From: Isoetes taiwanensis | Lineage: Eukaryota; Streptophyta; Lycopodiopsida; Isoetales; Isoetaceae | DNA length: 64,000 bases | Direction of reading: 5' to 3' | Assembly (NCBI GenBank): GCA_021234155.1 | Contig: JAJEKV010000001.1 | Coordinates: 37,556,826-37,620,825 of the forward strand | In this document: piece by piece, positions 32,605 to 45,193 of the stretch | Layout: each line of letters begins with the position of its first letter | Position numbering within the stretch: position 1 is the first letter of the stretch | The notes under the pieces: model-generated | What the model was told of the DNA's origin: nothing | Seen by the model: the letters and a program-made list of their open reading frames with translations, nothing else | The model's database searches: none | Translations under genes and position numbers: made by a program

Positions 32605-35160
32605 CACACAAAAGAATAGAATAGAATAGAATATGATTTTATCGTCCACGGAGACCAACTGGCCTATGGGACCCAAGTACAAAGAGAGAGCAGCAGGCGT
32701 ATTACTACCAGGATTAAAAAACCCCCGCCCCGAAGGGTTTTCGGGGGAAAAACCTTAGTAGCAATAAGGATGCTGACATACTGCACAATTATATACATAA
32801 TCACAAGTACAAATTGAGGTTAATGTCAACGAGGGGGCATAATCGAAGTCCGCGTGATCCATTACCTCCCGGAGGTGCGATCCCAACAAGCCTACTGAGG
32901 TCGCGCTTTCGCTGTTAGCTCATGCAAGGCGATGGGGCACAACTAACCGAGCATACCGAGCCCGGATATGCTCAAATACGGACAGCCTGGAGGGCGTGAC
33001 TTTCATCCTCAATGGCGCTGGCGGCATTGATTGGACTCTGGCCCTCACGCTGCTCCCCGAATCCATCTCCCCGTCTCAATGCGGAGGTGGTGTGCACTGT
33101 CGCGAATGGAAGCAATCACCCCTGCGCTTTTTCATGGGTAGATCGGTTGCACGGTAGTGGTGTGGGCCCCCGTGAGCATGGGATTAACCCTTGCCGCGAT
33201 AATTTGCCACCTTGACATGTGACAGGGGCCTCTCGCATCCCAAAGCTTGGCCATGAAGCAAGCATCAAATCGCGCTTCAAGGCAAGCGTTTCGGTGTATG
33301 CTTTGGTCCACATCGTGTGCACGCACATTCCATAGCGAGAACCACCGGGCTTGCTTGTCTTTCCAAGAGGCTTTGAGTCGCCAAGGGCCCATCGCCACCG
33401 CCAAAGCAAGGTTGGGGCCGGGCTTCATCCATAGCCACCACCTTCCGGAAGTAAATAATGTGACGTTCAGTAGCGACCCTCAGAATGGAAGGAAGCCTGT
33501 CTCCTGGAGCAAGATCCGATATGGGACCGTGGATTTCACTCCCCAGCCCGGGCCAAGAAGGCCTTTCGTAGACTGCTCTAGATCGTTCCAAGTGGTGAGG
33601 GATATCACCGGCCCCCACACTTACGCCCCATAGAGGAGGACCGGTTCAACCAAGGCCCCGAACAAGTGTGCCCGGTGACCCCATGCATACACTACCGCCT
33701 TGTGATTGTTGTTTTGCATTGCATCTGAGGGGCTTTCAACCTGCAGGTGACCCGTAACGATGGATGCATCCCGGTGTGTGGTAGTAGAAAACTCAATGCC
33801 CAAATACTTATAAGGCCGAGCCACCTCCACTACCGCCTCGGTAAGTGAATGAGGGAAGGCGTGGGTGCGGGATGATGGGACCAGCAGCACCCTTGTCTTG
33901 GCCAAGTTAACTCTCATGTCGCTGAATTGGCGAGAAAGTGTCCAAAGCATCCGTGTGGCGTTGCATGTCCTCCAGGGGTATATGCGAAAGCAGGTCAACA
34001 TCATCGGCATATATGAGTTGCGGATTATGTGGTGCATCAACCGAAAGCCTCCCCGTGCTTTCGGCTAGCCATTCTTCTAGCTGGTCAATGTACAAGCCAA
34101 GAGCCGGGGATAGAGGGCAGCCCCGGGCGCACCCAATGCTACTAACAACGGGCTCCCCGACGGTGTGAGACGACCGGAGCAAGCCTCATTATAGTGCAGT
34201 AGATATAGCATTCTCGCAAGTCGTGGGGGTCCCTAGTCGTCTCAATCTATCCCACAACTTATCCCGAGGCACCGTGGTCAAAAGCCTTTGCGAAATCCAC
34301 AAAGCAACAAGACATTCTCAAGGCCGATTCGGCTATCCTCTATGAGTGTTCGCAGAGTGAAGATATGGTCAATAGTAGAATGCCGGGCGGAAGCTCGCAC
34401 GTGCGAGAGAGCCGCGACTTCTCCATCCCTCCGCCCAAAGTGTCAATCGCCCGGCTCAAGAATCCCGGCAAGCAACTTGGCAAAGCAGAGCCCGACCATA
34501 ATGGTACGATAGTTGGTTGGTTTGTGGGGTCCCCCGCTTTGTATATGGGCACAACTCTACGGGTAGTCCAAAGGCGGGGGAAGCCTTCTTGCAATGCCCC
34601 TGTTGAAGAGTGCTTTGGAGAACCGACACCATTGGGGGCCCGCCCACTTGAGAAGCCTCTCACCGATACCATCAAACCCGCTTTGCCTTCCCGTTAGCGG
34701 CGTTGCGGGCCCATTATGACATCCCCTTCAAGAATGACCGATTGCTAGGCACGGCTGCGGAGGTATGCGGTGCCCTTCCCATTGGGTCATACAAATTGCC
34801 GCAAGTATCTCACCCATTGTTCGGGGTAATATTTCCCGGGGGCGGCGGGGCTTACTCAAGACCTTTCTCGAGAAGGCCCTAGGGTGGCGGTCTAGAAGAC
34901 CAAACATCATTCTTTGGTGCTCGCAAGGTACCTGGCTTTCTTGGTCTTGAGGAAGGAGCGGTATTGACGGACGGCCTGCGGGCGAATGGTGGGGTCCAGC
35001 ACTTGGCGGAGCCATCGTTTCAGCTCCCGACATTCGTCATCGAACCAGTGATTGCGAGGGAAGGTGATTGCAGCCCCTGTGGATCGTCGAGAGCGGCCTC
35101 TCCCAAAGCATCTGTCCCCTACCCTCAGACACGCAAAGTCTAGGGAACACTAGAAAGATG
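32605..35160 (-). mobile_element. LINE copy C with 3' end
   Basis: The most complete of the A-D family here. From high to low: a region upstream of RT (35100-34700), RT N-terminal words near 34540 (TTRRVVPIYKAGDP), the YADDVD box at 33993-34010, MRVNLAKTRVLLVPSS and YKYLGIEFSTTTHRDASIVT just after it, a C-terminal part (LVEPVLLYGA, KLWDARGPCHMSRWQ), and a 3' untranslated end with stem-loop at 32728-32746. It finishes at about 32640 next to a (GAATA)n tract (32610-32632), which looks like a microsatellite tail made at insertion. Many frameshifts; inactive. Confidence 0.88.
32728..32746 (-). other. LINE 3'-end stem-loop (copy C)
   Basis: CCCCGAAGGGTTTTCGGGG: perfect 7-bp stem, 5-nt loop, about 90 bp from the 3' end of the element. 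Same structure as at 1770-1788. Confidence 0.65.
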
Positions 35161-35274
35161 TATGGTAGGAAATTTTCGGACAAGTTTTTTTATGATTTTT
35201 CTAATTAAAACAACGAAAAGTTCGGGCTGTAAGCTGAAGATATCTTAATGACCAAACTAATTATAGGAGTCCAA

Positions 35275-35392
35275 CTAGTAATGGGTGCCCGGCGTTGCCG
35301 GGCATAAATACAATTTTATTGCAAGTATCCGTAGATATTCATGACCTTAGCTAAATTTAAGGGAAAGCATAGTCATTATAGTAGTAGAGTAT
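35275..35392 (-). mobile_element. Very short Helitron-like element or composite of its two ends
   Basis: On the minus strand the sequence starts CTCTACTACTATAATGAC (about 35392), close to the common plant Helitron 5' end TCTCTACTACTA. About 115 bp later it ends with a GCCCGGC-AAC-GCCGGGC hairpin, eight bases (ACCCATTA), then CTAG followed by T. The CTAG end ten-odd bases after a GC hairpin is the Helitron 3' signature. It is far too short to code for anything. Confidence 0.5.
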
Positions 35393-35439
35393 TAGGTATG
35401 TTTGATGGGTGAAGTCAGCATACTCGAGCTCCACCTCTG

Positions 35440-35760
35440 AACTATGGAAAGAATGAGGTAGAATATATGTAGAATGAGGTAGAATATATGTATATTTCTA
35501 TTCTTTTTATTGCAAAATGTTGAAGCCATAGCCTTCACACACTTAAAGTGAATAATAAGTTGTGAATGAAGAAAAAGATTTGCAGACCTTCTAACGTTTA
35601 TAACCTAGTGACCATATTTCAAGATCTTAAGATTTGCAGACCTTCTAACATTTATAACCTAGTGACCATATTTCAAGATCTTAATACTTATTTGCTAGTG
35701 AGCAATAAGTTGTGCATGAAGAAAAAGGTTAGCAGACCATCTACAATTTAATTATAACCT
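35440..35760. repeat. Small tandem duplications
   Basis: AGAATGAGGTAGAATATATG occurs twice (about 35451 and 35471). A 60-bp unit containing TTTGCAGACCTTCTAAC and ATAACCTAGTGACCATATTT occurs at about 35578 and 35638, with a third, decayed copy near 35730. Confidence 0.85.
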
Positions 35761-38285
35761 AGTCACCTTATTTTAGGGTGTTTTCTTTATGCAATATAGA
35801 GAACTCTACAATAAGATCCAACACTTCCATTCTACAAGCTTCTAGATCATTATAAGATCCAGCACTTTCCGTTCCAAAAGCTGTTAACTCAGTATCCAAC
35901 CTTATAGTAAGCGCCAGCATTTCGCATTCCATAAGCTTCTAAATCATTATCCAACCTAGATTTAGAAGAAAATGCTATTGAGCCATGGACTTTCTGATTC
36001 CCAGGAAAAAACAGTAAAGCAGAAGCTTAGGCCCACCCTATGAAAATTTTAGATAAGCATGGGTATAAAGTATCCAATACCAGAGAGTAAACTATATATA
36101 AGAGATATATAAGAGATCTAAAACGCTGGAGCTCAGCAAAGGCCACTTAACACATGAAATTATGAAAAGGTTAGTGTATAATAACAACATTATCACAGTA
36201 TTTCGCTTTACATACAATGCTATGTTTACTTCCTATGCTTAAATACACAAATTGATCTACACAATCAACTGGTCATAAAAGCTAGAAATTACACCAACCA
36301 TCTATTGTGAACATATCTGCCCGTCTTAATTTGCCCTATCTATTACAATTAGAAATTCTCACTACAATGAATTAAAACATGCATGCCTCATCTATAAAAG
36401 GTGAAAGATTAAAACTGTATGTGATTTGTTACAGTGAAGCTCAATGCATCAGGTTTAATTTATTATAACATTTTCTGGAGCAGAAACCTCGGACTATAGT
36501 GCTCTGTATTGTCCAATCATGTGGAAAAATAGTATCGGGTTCAAACAGTTTTTAAATTGAGGCAAATGATTTCCTCCGTTAAATCTGGTAACAGAGCCTT
36601 CAGGTTTAATCCTCTAGTGGGATGCTCTAACTCCTTCAATTGTGCTCCATGAAAGCTGATCTCCAATAAAGACATCGCAATATAGATATTAATTATGACG
36701 ACGTTTTGCATGTCTGGAAAGCAAGTACAAAATACAGCAGTAGGAAAGGAAAAAAAACTGCCAAGTATATGTGGAAGCATATCTGAAAAGAAAAGTACAG
36801 AAAATTGCCAGTATGTTTGGAAGTCATCTGAAAAAATACAGCAGCAAAGAGCAGGTTATCTCATGAAGGCATATCATTGTTTATGTAGAAAGGGAGTGTA
36901 GACAATCTTTTGGCTTGACATCTTTTCCCTCGGGTGCAAGATGAAGGCTAACATGCAAATGGGATCTAAGGCCCTTTAATACTATAGATACAATTTTTTG
37001 GCCCTCATAACTGCAATTGAAGGCCTATTTGCAATTGAAGGCCTATTTGCAATTGTCGCTTATCATTTCTTGCCATAATCTTTTTCCATTATACTGCCAT
37101 GGAAAATCGAACTTTTGTGCATAGTTACACATGCAAAGGACAGGGGCCTTTCTCTACAATTTACAGATGCACTAACTATACAACAAAGGAAGACTAAGAA
37201 CCGGCTCTAGAGATGGTTATCTGCCTTCAATCCTAACATGGAAAATGACATTTCAAGATTGCTATTGTCTATTGTAATTAGGCACGAAGAGCATGCGGTG
37301 GAATGGATATGCAAGCAAAAGTTGTTGGCTCAAACAGACTGAAAGCTGCTTACAAATTAGAATCCAATGCTACCTTGGGGAAAATAAGCAAGCCGTTGAT
37401 TCTTCTAGTCACTTCCTGCGAGACAAAAGCATCAAATACCATCTCTACTATTAGTAAAGCTTTGGCCATGCACTGAATAATACTCAAAAGATCACTATCA
37501 AGACAGTAAGAAGATAGATTATATCAAATGTTTCTTAGTATTCTATTAGAGATCCTTCATTCTAGTTATGAAGAGAAGGTGCAACCTGTTCTTGACATTA
37601 TGTTGAAGATCTACAATTGAAGGGCTCTAGATCTCCATAATCTACAACCTTGAATTTTGCAAACATGAGCTACAACTGCTGAAAATACTTGATCCATCAT
37701 TGTTTTCTGCACCTACCAAACACAAAGAAAAAATAATTGTCTGCCCAGCCAAACAGGCCCAGCCAAAGATGCCATAAATATGAAAAACAATAGAGGAAAT
37801 ATATCTCCTTGCTAGAATAGCCTACAGATCCCTGCTGGAATAGTTTATGAATGGGAAAAGAAAGGCCGAGAAGCTCACTCCATGATTCACTCAGGACAGG
37901 TGTAAATTAGCAAGGTCTTGGAAGCTTTTTATAGACTGATCATGCAGCTGAATATACTAAAGGCCTTTATTTAAAGGGCTTCCCTTTAGAGTCATATCTG
38001 AAACTGAGATAAAAAGAGATGAAGCAATTTTGTTCACACAAACAGCAAACAATATAAGAAAGTGGCCTCAGAGAAAGCAATGGAATGTTACTTGTGCGAA
38101 ATGCAATAAAGCCAAGGATTTATACAGTTACCCAAAGAGAAAAAATCCAAGTGTTTTCCAAATACTTGGGATGTAACTGTTTTCACTATTAAAAATGGTG
38201 CACAAAGTACCTATATTCTGGAGACTGTTGCTTGTCTCATCTATTCTAACTCAGATGTAGGGAAGCGCAAAACATTAGATATTAC
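35761..38285. other. AT-rich DNA, no gene identified
   Basis: About 2.5 kb with scattered short open stretches. No repeat element, RNA gene or domain recognised. It may be intronic or 3' sequence of the putative minus-strand gene to its right. Confidence 0.4.
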
Positions 38286-39077
38286 CTGATATGAATGTAG
38301 CCATCGCTTGTCGATGAGCAGAAGAACTTGATCTTACCACTATCTGCTTCAATCACTGTAAACTAATGCCGGACCTGAGAAAAAACAGGGGAACATACTT
38401 CGTTATCTCATTAGGTTGAGCCCAAAGCAAAGCAGAAGTATAATATCCTATGCTAGATCATGTAACAAATAGAAATATTGATGTTCTGATGAAAAGGCAT
38501 CTGCTGCTCTCATGTGGACGAAAACATATAGCGGACCCTGGCCGGAACATACCGAATGTACAGAAGCAAAGTTGCACTGCCAACACCAAACACACCAAGA
38601 TCGCCACCTGTAACCATGCACCATAATCTGGGATCTGACATAAAATCACAGGGAAAAAATTACATTCCGATATTGTCCTGCCCACAATCGTCATACATGC
38701 ATGCTGAAAATCGAAAGGGGGCAAATCGATCTGCCCATTTTGGAAAGGAAAAAATTGAAACTTCAATCTAAGCCCCAACGAAACCTGGTGGCCGATGCAG
38801 GCAAAGACGGCAAAAATGGAACTATCTGAGGCAAAGGAATTACTTGCCCTAAAGCATGTTCCCCATTTTGCTTTTGACCCTTCTTAGATGTTTTTGTTCC
38901 TTAGAATGCTTGGCAAAGGAGCAAAGAAATTAAAGCATTAACCTGGACGAAGTCATGCAAATCTTCCTGCAGAGAATTCTCTGGGATAAACAATAAACAA
39001 ATAATATCTATCTTGGCCAAGTTGAGAAACCACCAGCGATTCACGTCCTTGTAGGCTAGGAAACAGGTGTCTTCCAT
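38286..39077 (-). CDS. Putative two-exon start of an unrecognised gene
   Basis: A possible first coding exon at 39077-38943 starts with ATG (MEDTCFLAYKDVNRWWFLNL, then AKIDIICLLFIPENS) and ends at a CAG|GTTAAT donor after 45 codons in phase 0. A second at 38362-38286, after a possible ATTAG acceptor, gives FTVIEADSGKIKFFCSSTSD then GYIHIR, with a CAG|GTAATA donor. Composition is protein-like and the phases agree. I see no further exons downstream, and the family is unknown (the GYIHIR ending recalls plant agglutinin-like domains only weakly). The start lies 722 bp from the PILS start on the other strand, so the two would share a divergent promoter. Confidence 0.25.
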
Positions 39078-39799
39078 GCTCGGTCTTCACCAAAAGATTT
39101 CCAAAAACAGAACATCGCAGGAAAAACTCCAGAAATCATACCTTTCTAAAATTTTCGATTTTTAGATGATCAGAAAACATTTCCGGCGTTAAAAAATCCC
39201 AGAACCTTAGGCAAAACAACCTGAGAAAAAAATCCAAAAAGTTTATGGAACGTCGGAAAAACCGAATTTAAACAATAAGATTTCAGATTTTCCAAGCGAA
39301 TATTTTATGCTGACTTGCCACTTTTTCTTTCTCGAGCGGTCTAGCCCTCAAGAATTCTGGCACGTACTTCCAGGTGGCGAAATTTCAAATGTGCCAAGAC
39401 AATGTCCCCCGGACATTAAAACGCTTGGTCCATTGGTTAACACGGAAAAGCAGAGTGATTTTCAAGCCACGGCAACCTGAATTGGTTCCTGATCGATTAG
39501 CCTTTTTTAGGAGAATTTGTATTTGTCTCTCTCTTTGATCTTCTATTTCGGAGAAACCATTTTTTTATCGGCTTTTGTCCCTAGGTACTAGCTTCTTTGC
39601 TTTTCCTTTTCAATTTTGATCGTGCCTGTATAGAATTTTTGATCGTGCCTGTTTAGAACGAGATACATATTGGAAGCTTTAGAGAACATCAGTTCCATAT
39701 AGAAAGATTATTCACAGGCTTCAACATGATGTACAATGAATCCTTGAGAAGTATTTATTTTATGTGAACACCTTATAAGTTCAACTATTAGCAACGCAA
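39078..39799. promoter_or_regulatory. Upstream region of the PILS gene
   Basis: Presumed promoter and 5' leader of the PILS gene (and of the possible minus-strand gene). No TATA box can be assigned with confidence. It contains CTTTTTCTTTCTC and CTCTCTCTTTGATCTTC pyrimidine-rich patches of the kind common in plant 5' leaders. Confidence 0.35.
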
Positions 39800-42271
39800 A
39801 TGGATAGCCAAGCAGAATCTTTTCAACAGCTATTGCAGTTTTCAGTGCTGCCTATTTTCAAGGTCCTAGTAATGTGCTTGCTGGGGCTCTTGATGGCAAC
39901 ATCTTATATAGACATTCTTTCCTCTAATGCTCGGAAGATGCTTAGCAAGGTCTGGTGTTTGTGATTTTTACTCAGATGTTCATGCTTGGCTGTATAAGCT
40001 GATTTAGTGTGGTTGCAGTTAGTCTTTTCTGTTTTCCTGCCATGCTTAATATTCACGCAGCTTGGGTCTTCTGTGACACTGCAAAAGATGCGGGAATGGT
40101 AGGTGTCGAAGAAAAGTATTTTTCTATTTAAGATCATTCCTTGATCATATTTTTTGTAATGCAGGTGGTTTATTCCTGTGAATGTTTTGATGTCAAATAT
40201 TTTAGGTTGTGGAGTGGGCGTGCTTGTTGCTTTGCTGATAAGGCCTCCGCCTCAATTTTTCAAGTTTACAGTAGTGATGATTGGAATTGGTAAAGGAGAT
40301 ACATTATTGTACTTTGTTGTAGTGAGATGGATTCAATATGATAGCCAGCGGGTATAAAATGCATAAAATTCATAGGCATCTTGATCTGTTTATTATAAAG
40401 TGACGCATGGGACATAGGATATTTCATACACAGTTGATTTTATTGGATGTTTGTCCAACATGGCCTGATTATTAGAGTGTTTCTTTGTGTTACACAGATC
40501 CCAAGCAAGGATGGTTTTTGCAATTCTTTATGGGTAACTGCCTGTGTTTCATAGTTGTTAACATGTTTATTTGCAGGTAATATTGGGAATGTTCCTCTTG
40601 TACTTCTTGAGTCTGTTTGTCACGATAAAGAGAATCCGTTTGGTCCAACATGCAATAAAGATGGTGTAGCTTATATAGCATTTGGTCAATGGGTATGTTT
40701 CCAGCAGATGTATTTTTATAACTGATTTTTTACCTGTTCATTAGTTGAAGTTTGCACTTTGTGTTTTGTGGACGCATAGGTTGGAGCAGTGGTGGCATAT
40801 ACCTTTGTCTTGTACATGCTTTCACCTCCAGCAGCTCCTGAAGACGACATGCCCATTAAGGGGACTGTTAATGGTCCTCCAGAAAAGGCAGCTTATTTGG
40901 ATAGCCCAATGTCAACACCCCTTCTAGATGATATAGAAAAGCAAGAGGTGGTATAAAAGAAAGCAAAGGATTTGCATTCTTAATAGAAACAAAGCTGGCC
41001 ACTTTAAAATGAAGTGGAGTGCTAATAATAGTTTGGGAATTTTGCTGCAAGAAATAGAACATAGCAGCATCTGTTAAAATATTAACTTTTAAGGAGTAAG
41101 TTTCATTTGAAGGGTAGCAATTTGAATGTAATTTTATTTTACAATGAACATGAGAATTGGTAGAGAATCATGTTGCTGCATTTTCAATTTAAAATCCACT
41201 TCATTTCTGGTCTATATCATTCACATGTTGTTGCTGTGACAGGATACATCATGCGAGATTGAGTACCATGCCGTAAGTGCCAGCTTTGCTAAAATACAGA
41301 ATGTTATAATGCAGCCACCAATTGCTGCATCGGTAAGCCATGGTTTATCATCATGCATCCTATGATGAGATTTATGGTTTGTAAATGTTCTTTGCTTTAA
41401 AATTACTTTAGCAGATGTTTTTTTTAGAACACAAATTGATAGTCCAACCATTTGAAATTGAAGTTGTGGGTAGTGCTTTTGCATTTTATTTTATTTTATT
41501 TTATTTTCCTATAGGTTACTGTATCTGCATGAAGGGGTGTCTCAATTGCTACTTATCCTTTATTTCCCCAGATTATTGCATTGCTATTTGGTGGCATTCC
41601 ATTTTTAAGACAACATTTTCTAGAGGAGAGTGGAGAATTCTTTTTCCTTTCTGACAGCCTCAACATAATGGGGTATCAATCTGAATCAAATGTTATTATT
41701 GTGTTTCTGTTGGTTGTATGGATATTTTCATATCATGCAGGGGAGCTATGGTTCCGTGCATAATGCTAGTTCTTGGGGGCAATTTAGCCAAAGGTGGTAT
41801 TTAATTTCTAAGGTTGTTCTTAGTGTTGTTTTCCTAGTATGTTGTTATGAATAAGCTTGTTAATTTAGGCCCGGGGGCATCAGAGCTTGGATTGCGCACA
41901 ACAGTTGCAATTACGATTACTAGGCTTTTAATTATGCCACCTATGGGGCTCTCCCTCGTGTTCCTTGCTGATAAGTTGCATCTACTTCCCCCCGGGGATA
42001 AGATGTTCCGCTTTGTTCTCTTATTACAGCACTCAATGCCATCATCCATCCTGGCAGGTTGGTTAGAGAGCTGAACATTTTTATTTTTTAAATCAGCGCT
42101 TTTAGATATTAACATTGGCATGTCTTTGTTTTTTGTTTCTGTTTAGGAGCTGTGGCAAGCCTTCAAGGACATGGGGAGAAGGAAGCTTCTGCTGTTTTAT
42201 TTTGGGAGCATATCTTTGCAGTCATCTCCATGGCATGCTGGCTTATGTTGTACTTGAATATTCTTTTCTAA
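39800..42271 (+). CDS. PILS: PIN-LIKES (PILS) auxin carrier, 10 exons, apparently intact
   Basis: Membrane carrier of the auxin-efflux-carrier family; PILS proteins sit in the ER membrane and lower nuclear auxin signalling. Exons: 39800-39949, 40019-40098, 40165-40289, 40577-40692, 40780-40947, 41243-41332, 41572-41672, 41741-41793, 41869-42057, 42147-42271. All introns are GT-AG, phases agree, and the product is 398 residues, the normal size. The N-terminal membrane bundle contains VLPIFKVLVMCLLGLLMA, VFLPCLIFTQLG, PPPQFFKFTVVMIGIGNIGN and GVAYIAFGQWVGAVVAY. A hydrophilic loop follows (exons 5-6, about 70 residues), then the C-terminal bundle with SDSLNIMGGAMVPCIMLVLG, TRLLIMPPMGLSL, FVLLLQHSMPSSILAGAVAS and a hydrophobic end. 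It resembles the PILS2/PILS6 group best. The ATG is the first in frame before a well-conserved N-terminus. Confidence 0.93.
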
Positions 42272-42949
42272 AGCTCTAGCAGTAAGGAAGAGGAGCAGCC
42301 ACCTTATGTGGAGGCCGACCGTGTCTTTAAGCATCAAGGTGACTGACCAGAGTTGATAGATATGTTAGGAACAGTATACAGGGGGCTGTCCTATATTAAA
42401 GAAAGGAGAGTCCATACTCAAGCCTTGTTTAAGGCTTATACCAACATACCCTACAAAATGGGTGCTCCTGCTCAGGGCCAGATTGAGCATTTGGAAATAA
42501 CTTTGTTAAGGGCGTGGTGTATATAATGTACAGCAGGCCATCCCAGATTGTTTAGTGAGAAGTAATGGGTTCTTTGTTAGAGTTTTTCTTAACAGCTTTA
42601 TCATTAAACATAAGAACCCCGTGTTTGGTATTAGAGCTTCCTCATTGAACATAAGAAACTCGTGGTTACGAGAAATAAGAAAGAGAGGGTGGTAAAACAA
42701 AACACTCTGAAGTTAAAGTTGAACGTTAGTAACACCAAGTTTGAGAAGAGCCATGTGCATAACTAATGGTTGAAACCAGATCCAAGGATCCCAATTTCTC
42801 CTTGTGTACAGATTTTAGAATTTGATCGAAGTACGTTAGACAAGGAGGGAAATGACGGATTGCATGTCAAAGATGGCCCTACCATTAACAACACATTAAT
42901 ATTAATGCTACATTAATTACTACTAGCACTCCTATTTCTAATAATAATA
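42272..42949. other. 3' flank of PILS
   Basis: Probable 3' untranslated region and downstream spacer. AT-rich, no further gene. Confidence 0.5.
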
Positions 42950-43110
42950 GGGAAAACTACAAAATACCCTTATGTTTTGACAAATTTTGCTACATATCCA
43001 TAATTTTTCATAAATTTTTGAAATGCCCCTGGTCAACGTATTTGTATTTGTAGAATTTTGTATGTCATAAAATGCCCTTGTATTTTCTGTATTTAGTAAG
43101 ATGCCCTTAT
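42950..43110. repeat. Dispersed repeat, second copy
   Basis: AAACTACAAAATACCCTTAT, TTTTGACAAATTTTGCTAC and TTTCATAAATTTTTGAAATGCCCCT match 25230-25330 in order and orientation with a few changes. Confidence 0.7.
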
Positions 43111-43146
43111 GCAAACGGCCCATTTTTTGCTCTCCTCTTTTTCTAT

Positions 43147-43290
43147 AAAAAGCGTATGCTTTTTCGGATGATTCAATAATAGGAAAGAGAAGATCTACAA
43201 GCCATCGATTTTGCATAAGCCATTATGCTTTTCCAGATGATTCAAGAATGAGAAGATCTGCAAGCCATTGATTTTGCATAAGCCATTCTA
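43147..43290. repeat. Tandem duplication of ~75 bp
   Basis: The block GATGATTCAA-AATAGGAAAGAGAAGATCT...GATTTTGCATAAGCCATT is repeated about 75 bp downstream with small changes. Confidence 0.8.
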
Positions 43291-43517
43291 TTCTGCCATC
43301 AGTTTTTTATCATTAATTCCATTCCGTTTTAGTCATAAGGATTCTCCGTATTCAAAATTCATCTCTAGAATTGTGTTTCTGCCACAAGCCAATTTCATTT
43401 TGCCACAATGATACTCCATCTCCAGAATGATTCTAAGGATTCAAGAGCTATTTGCTACAACAAATTTTGCCACAGATCTTGAACCCACAACGATTTTTGG
43501 AGCAAGGAATATCATAG

Positions 43518-44621
43518 TTATAGCTTGCCCCCTGACACGGGGCGAGGTCGCACGACGTCCACACGGTCTTGTCGGCGAGCAGAGCTTATAGCCTTGCCAA
43601 TACTCCCCACTGCCTTGAGCTTTTCCTTATAGGCACTTCCCGACTTACGTGCCGTGTGCTTCTGCCTTCGTTTAGCAACATGGGTCTCAGTCTGATCGGG
43701 AGCCCACTGCATGTTTTGCTCCTTGTCTTGCTGAGTCTAGTGGTGATCTTTCACTCAGCATTTTCCTTGGCGAATTGCTCAGCTTGACATTGCTGCTCCG
43801 CCCGTTCAGCTTCTTGTTGCGCGGCGTATGCAGTGCCATGCTCTCTTGCATCTCGGCGAGGCGACGGTCACTAATTCTTCTTAGTAGCTCAATCTTATAT
43901 CTATCCGACCTAGCCTGCATATCCAACTGGATGGGTATCAAGAGGTCCGGCGTAAGATATTCTGGAATCTCGTCCAAATAAAACTCTAGGATGCCTCGTC
44001 ATAGTGGTAGGGAGGGAGATTAAATGGGTTCCCCGCAATTATGGATTGCCCGTCTCCCAGGTAGACGTACTCCCTACCCCGGGCCTTCGGGTCTCCCCTT
44101 TCCAACTCTCGTGCGTCATCACCCCGAGCTAGCCCCATGATCCTTTCGGCTTATGCCATGATTGCCTGATCTTCAGCAACTTTGACACATGAAGGAGGGT
44201 AGAGCTTGACCAGCATCAACACTTGGTCGGGCTGCTCCACCAATGTGTAAGGCTTCCCTAAAACATTCAGCTTCAGGAGAAAGGGCTCTGTCAGATGGAA
44301 AATAGGGTAAGGCATCCTATTTCTGGCGGCAAACTGCTGAATAAGCTCCGTTAAAAGGAGCTCAACCTTTCCCGAGTCGTCAGCGAGCTGCTCGCCAAGC
44401 ATGGCAAAGATTTGGTGGACGCTGAGGTTGCAGTAGCTCATAATACCCCGATTTCGGGCCATATTCATTAGCGGACGAGAAGGCACGAAAGTGAGGCGCT
44501 GGTACGGCGGTGGCGCAGCCAAGGTCACGGCTATGGCGAAGCAAGGTTCTCTCTGGCGGCTATGGCAGACAGGCAGGGCGGCGGGCGGAAGAGAAACGAA
44601 AATGAAAAAAATAACCGTCAC
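43518..44621 (-). pseudogene. Broken gag-position ORFs of an LTR retroelement, domain not recognised
   Basis: Minus-strand open stretches at 44621-44151 (with SVHQIFAMLGEQLADDSGKV, LLLTELIQQFAARNRMPYPI), 43977-43687 (MDEIPEYLTPDLLIPIQLDM, RRISDRRLAEMQESMA) and 43712-43518 (basic, HVAKRRQKHTARKSGSAYK). They follow, in the right order and direction, the minus-strand LTR and primer-binding site at 45194 and 45181-45192, with a 560-bp leader, so a gag-type protein is the natural guess. I cannot match a capsid or zinc-knuckle motif. Frame changes separate the pieces, and the element stops before protease or RT. Confidence 0.45.
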
Positions 44622-45180
44622 TTTTCAAATTTTAAATTTCAAAAAGTTTTCTTTTTTAATGAAAATTTTTATACGACAAAAATACACGTGTATTTTTATA
44701 TGCATTTTTATACGGGGGCCGTGATAGGGAAAATACATGTTTAGTTTTGAATTCTGAGACGTTGTTTTGCCGATCATGCCCCTTTTGCTCCTGTGCCCAT
44801 TTGATGTCGTTTTTGCGCCGGCTATCTATGCCCTTAGTCAATTGAGCTGTCCCCGACATGTTGGCACAAGAATAGCCTTCATCCGAGTTACCTAGAAAAA
44901 GTTATGGCCTATGGAAACAAGAGACCTCCCTCTCTCCAAGAACTTAACATACTTAATTCCAATAGCTTATACCTTAATCCTAAACTACGCTTAATTCTCT
45001 CATAACTAGGCCAACACACATACTACCTTAATCCTTAACTAGCTTAATTCTTTCACAACTAGGCCAACACACATACTAGCTATGGAACTGGGATAGTTTA
45101 ACTTAAGTTAAAGTCCCCTACAACTAACTAATCTAACGAGTTAGATTGGCCAGTGCAATAATTTGGTCTACCAAAATCAT

Positions 45181-45192
45181 GCTCTGATACCA
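45181..45192 (-). other. Primer-binding site of LTR element X1
   Basis: On the minus strand TGGTATCAGAGC, complementary to the 3' end of plant initiator-Met tRNA, immediately downstream of the LTR end. Sets the orientation of the element. Confidence 0.85.
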
Positions 45193-45193
45193 C

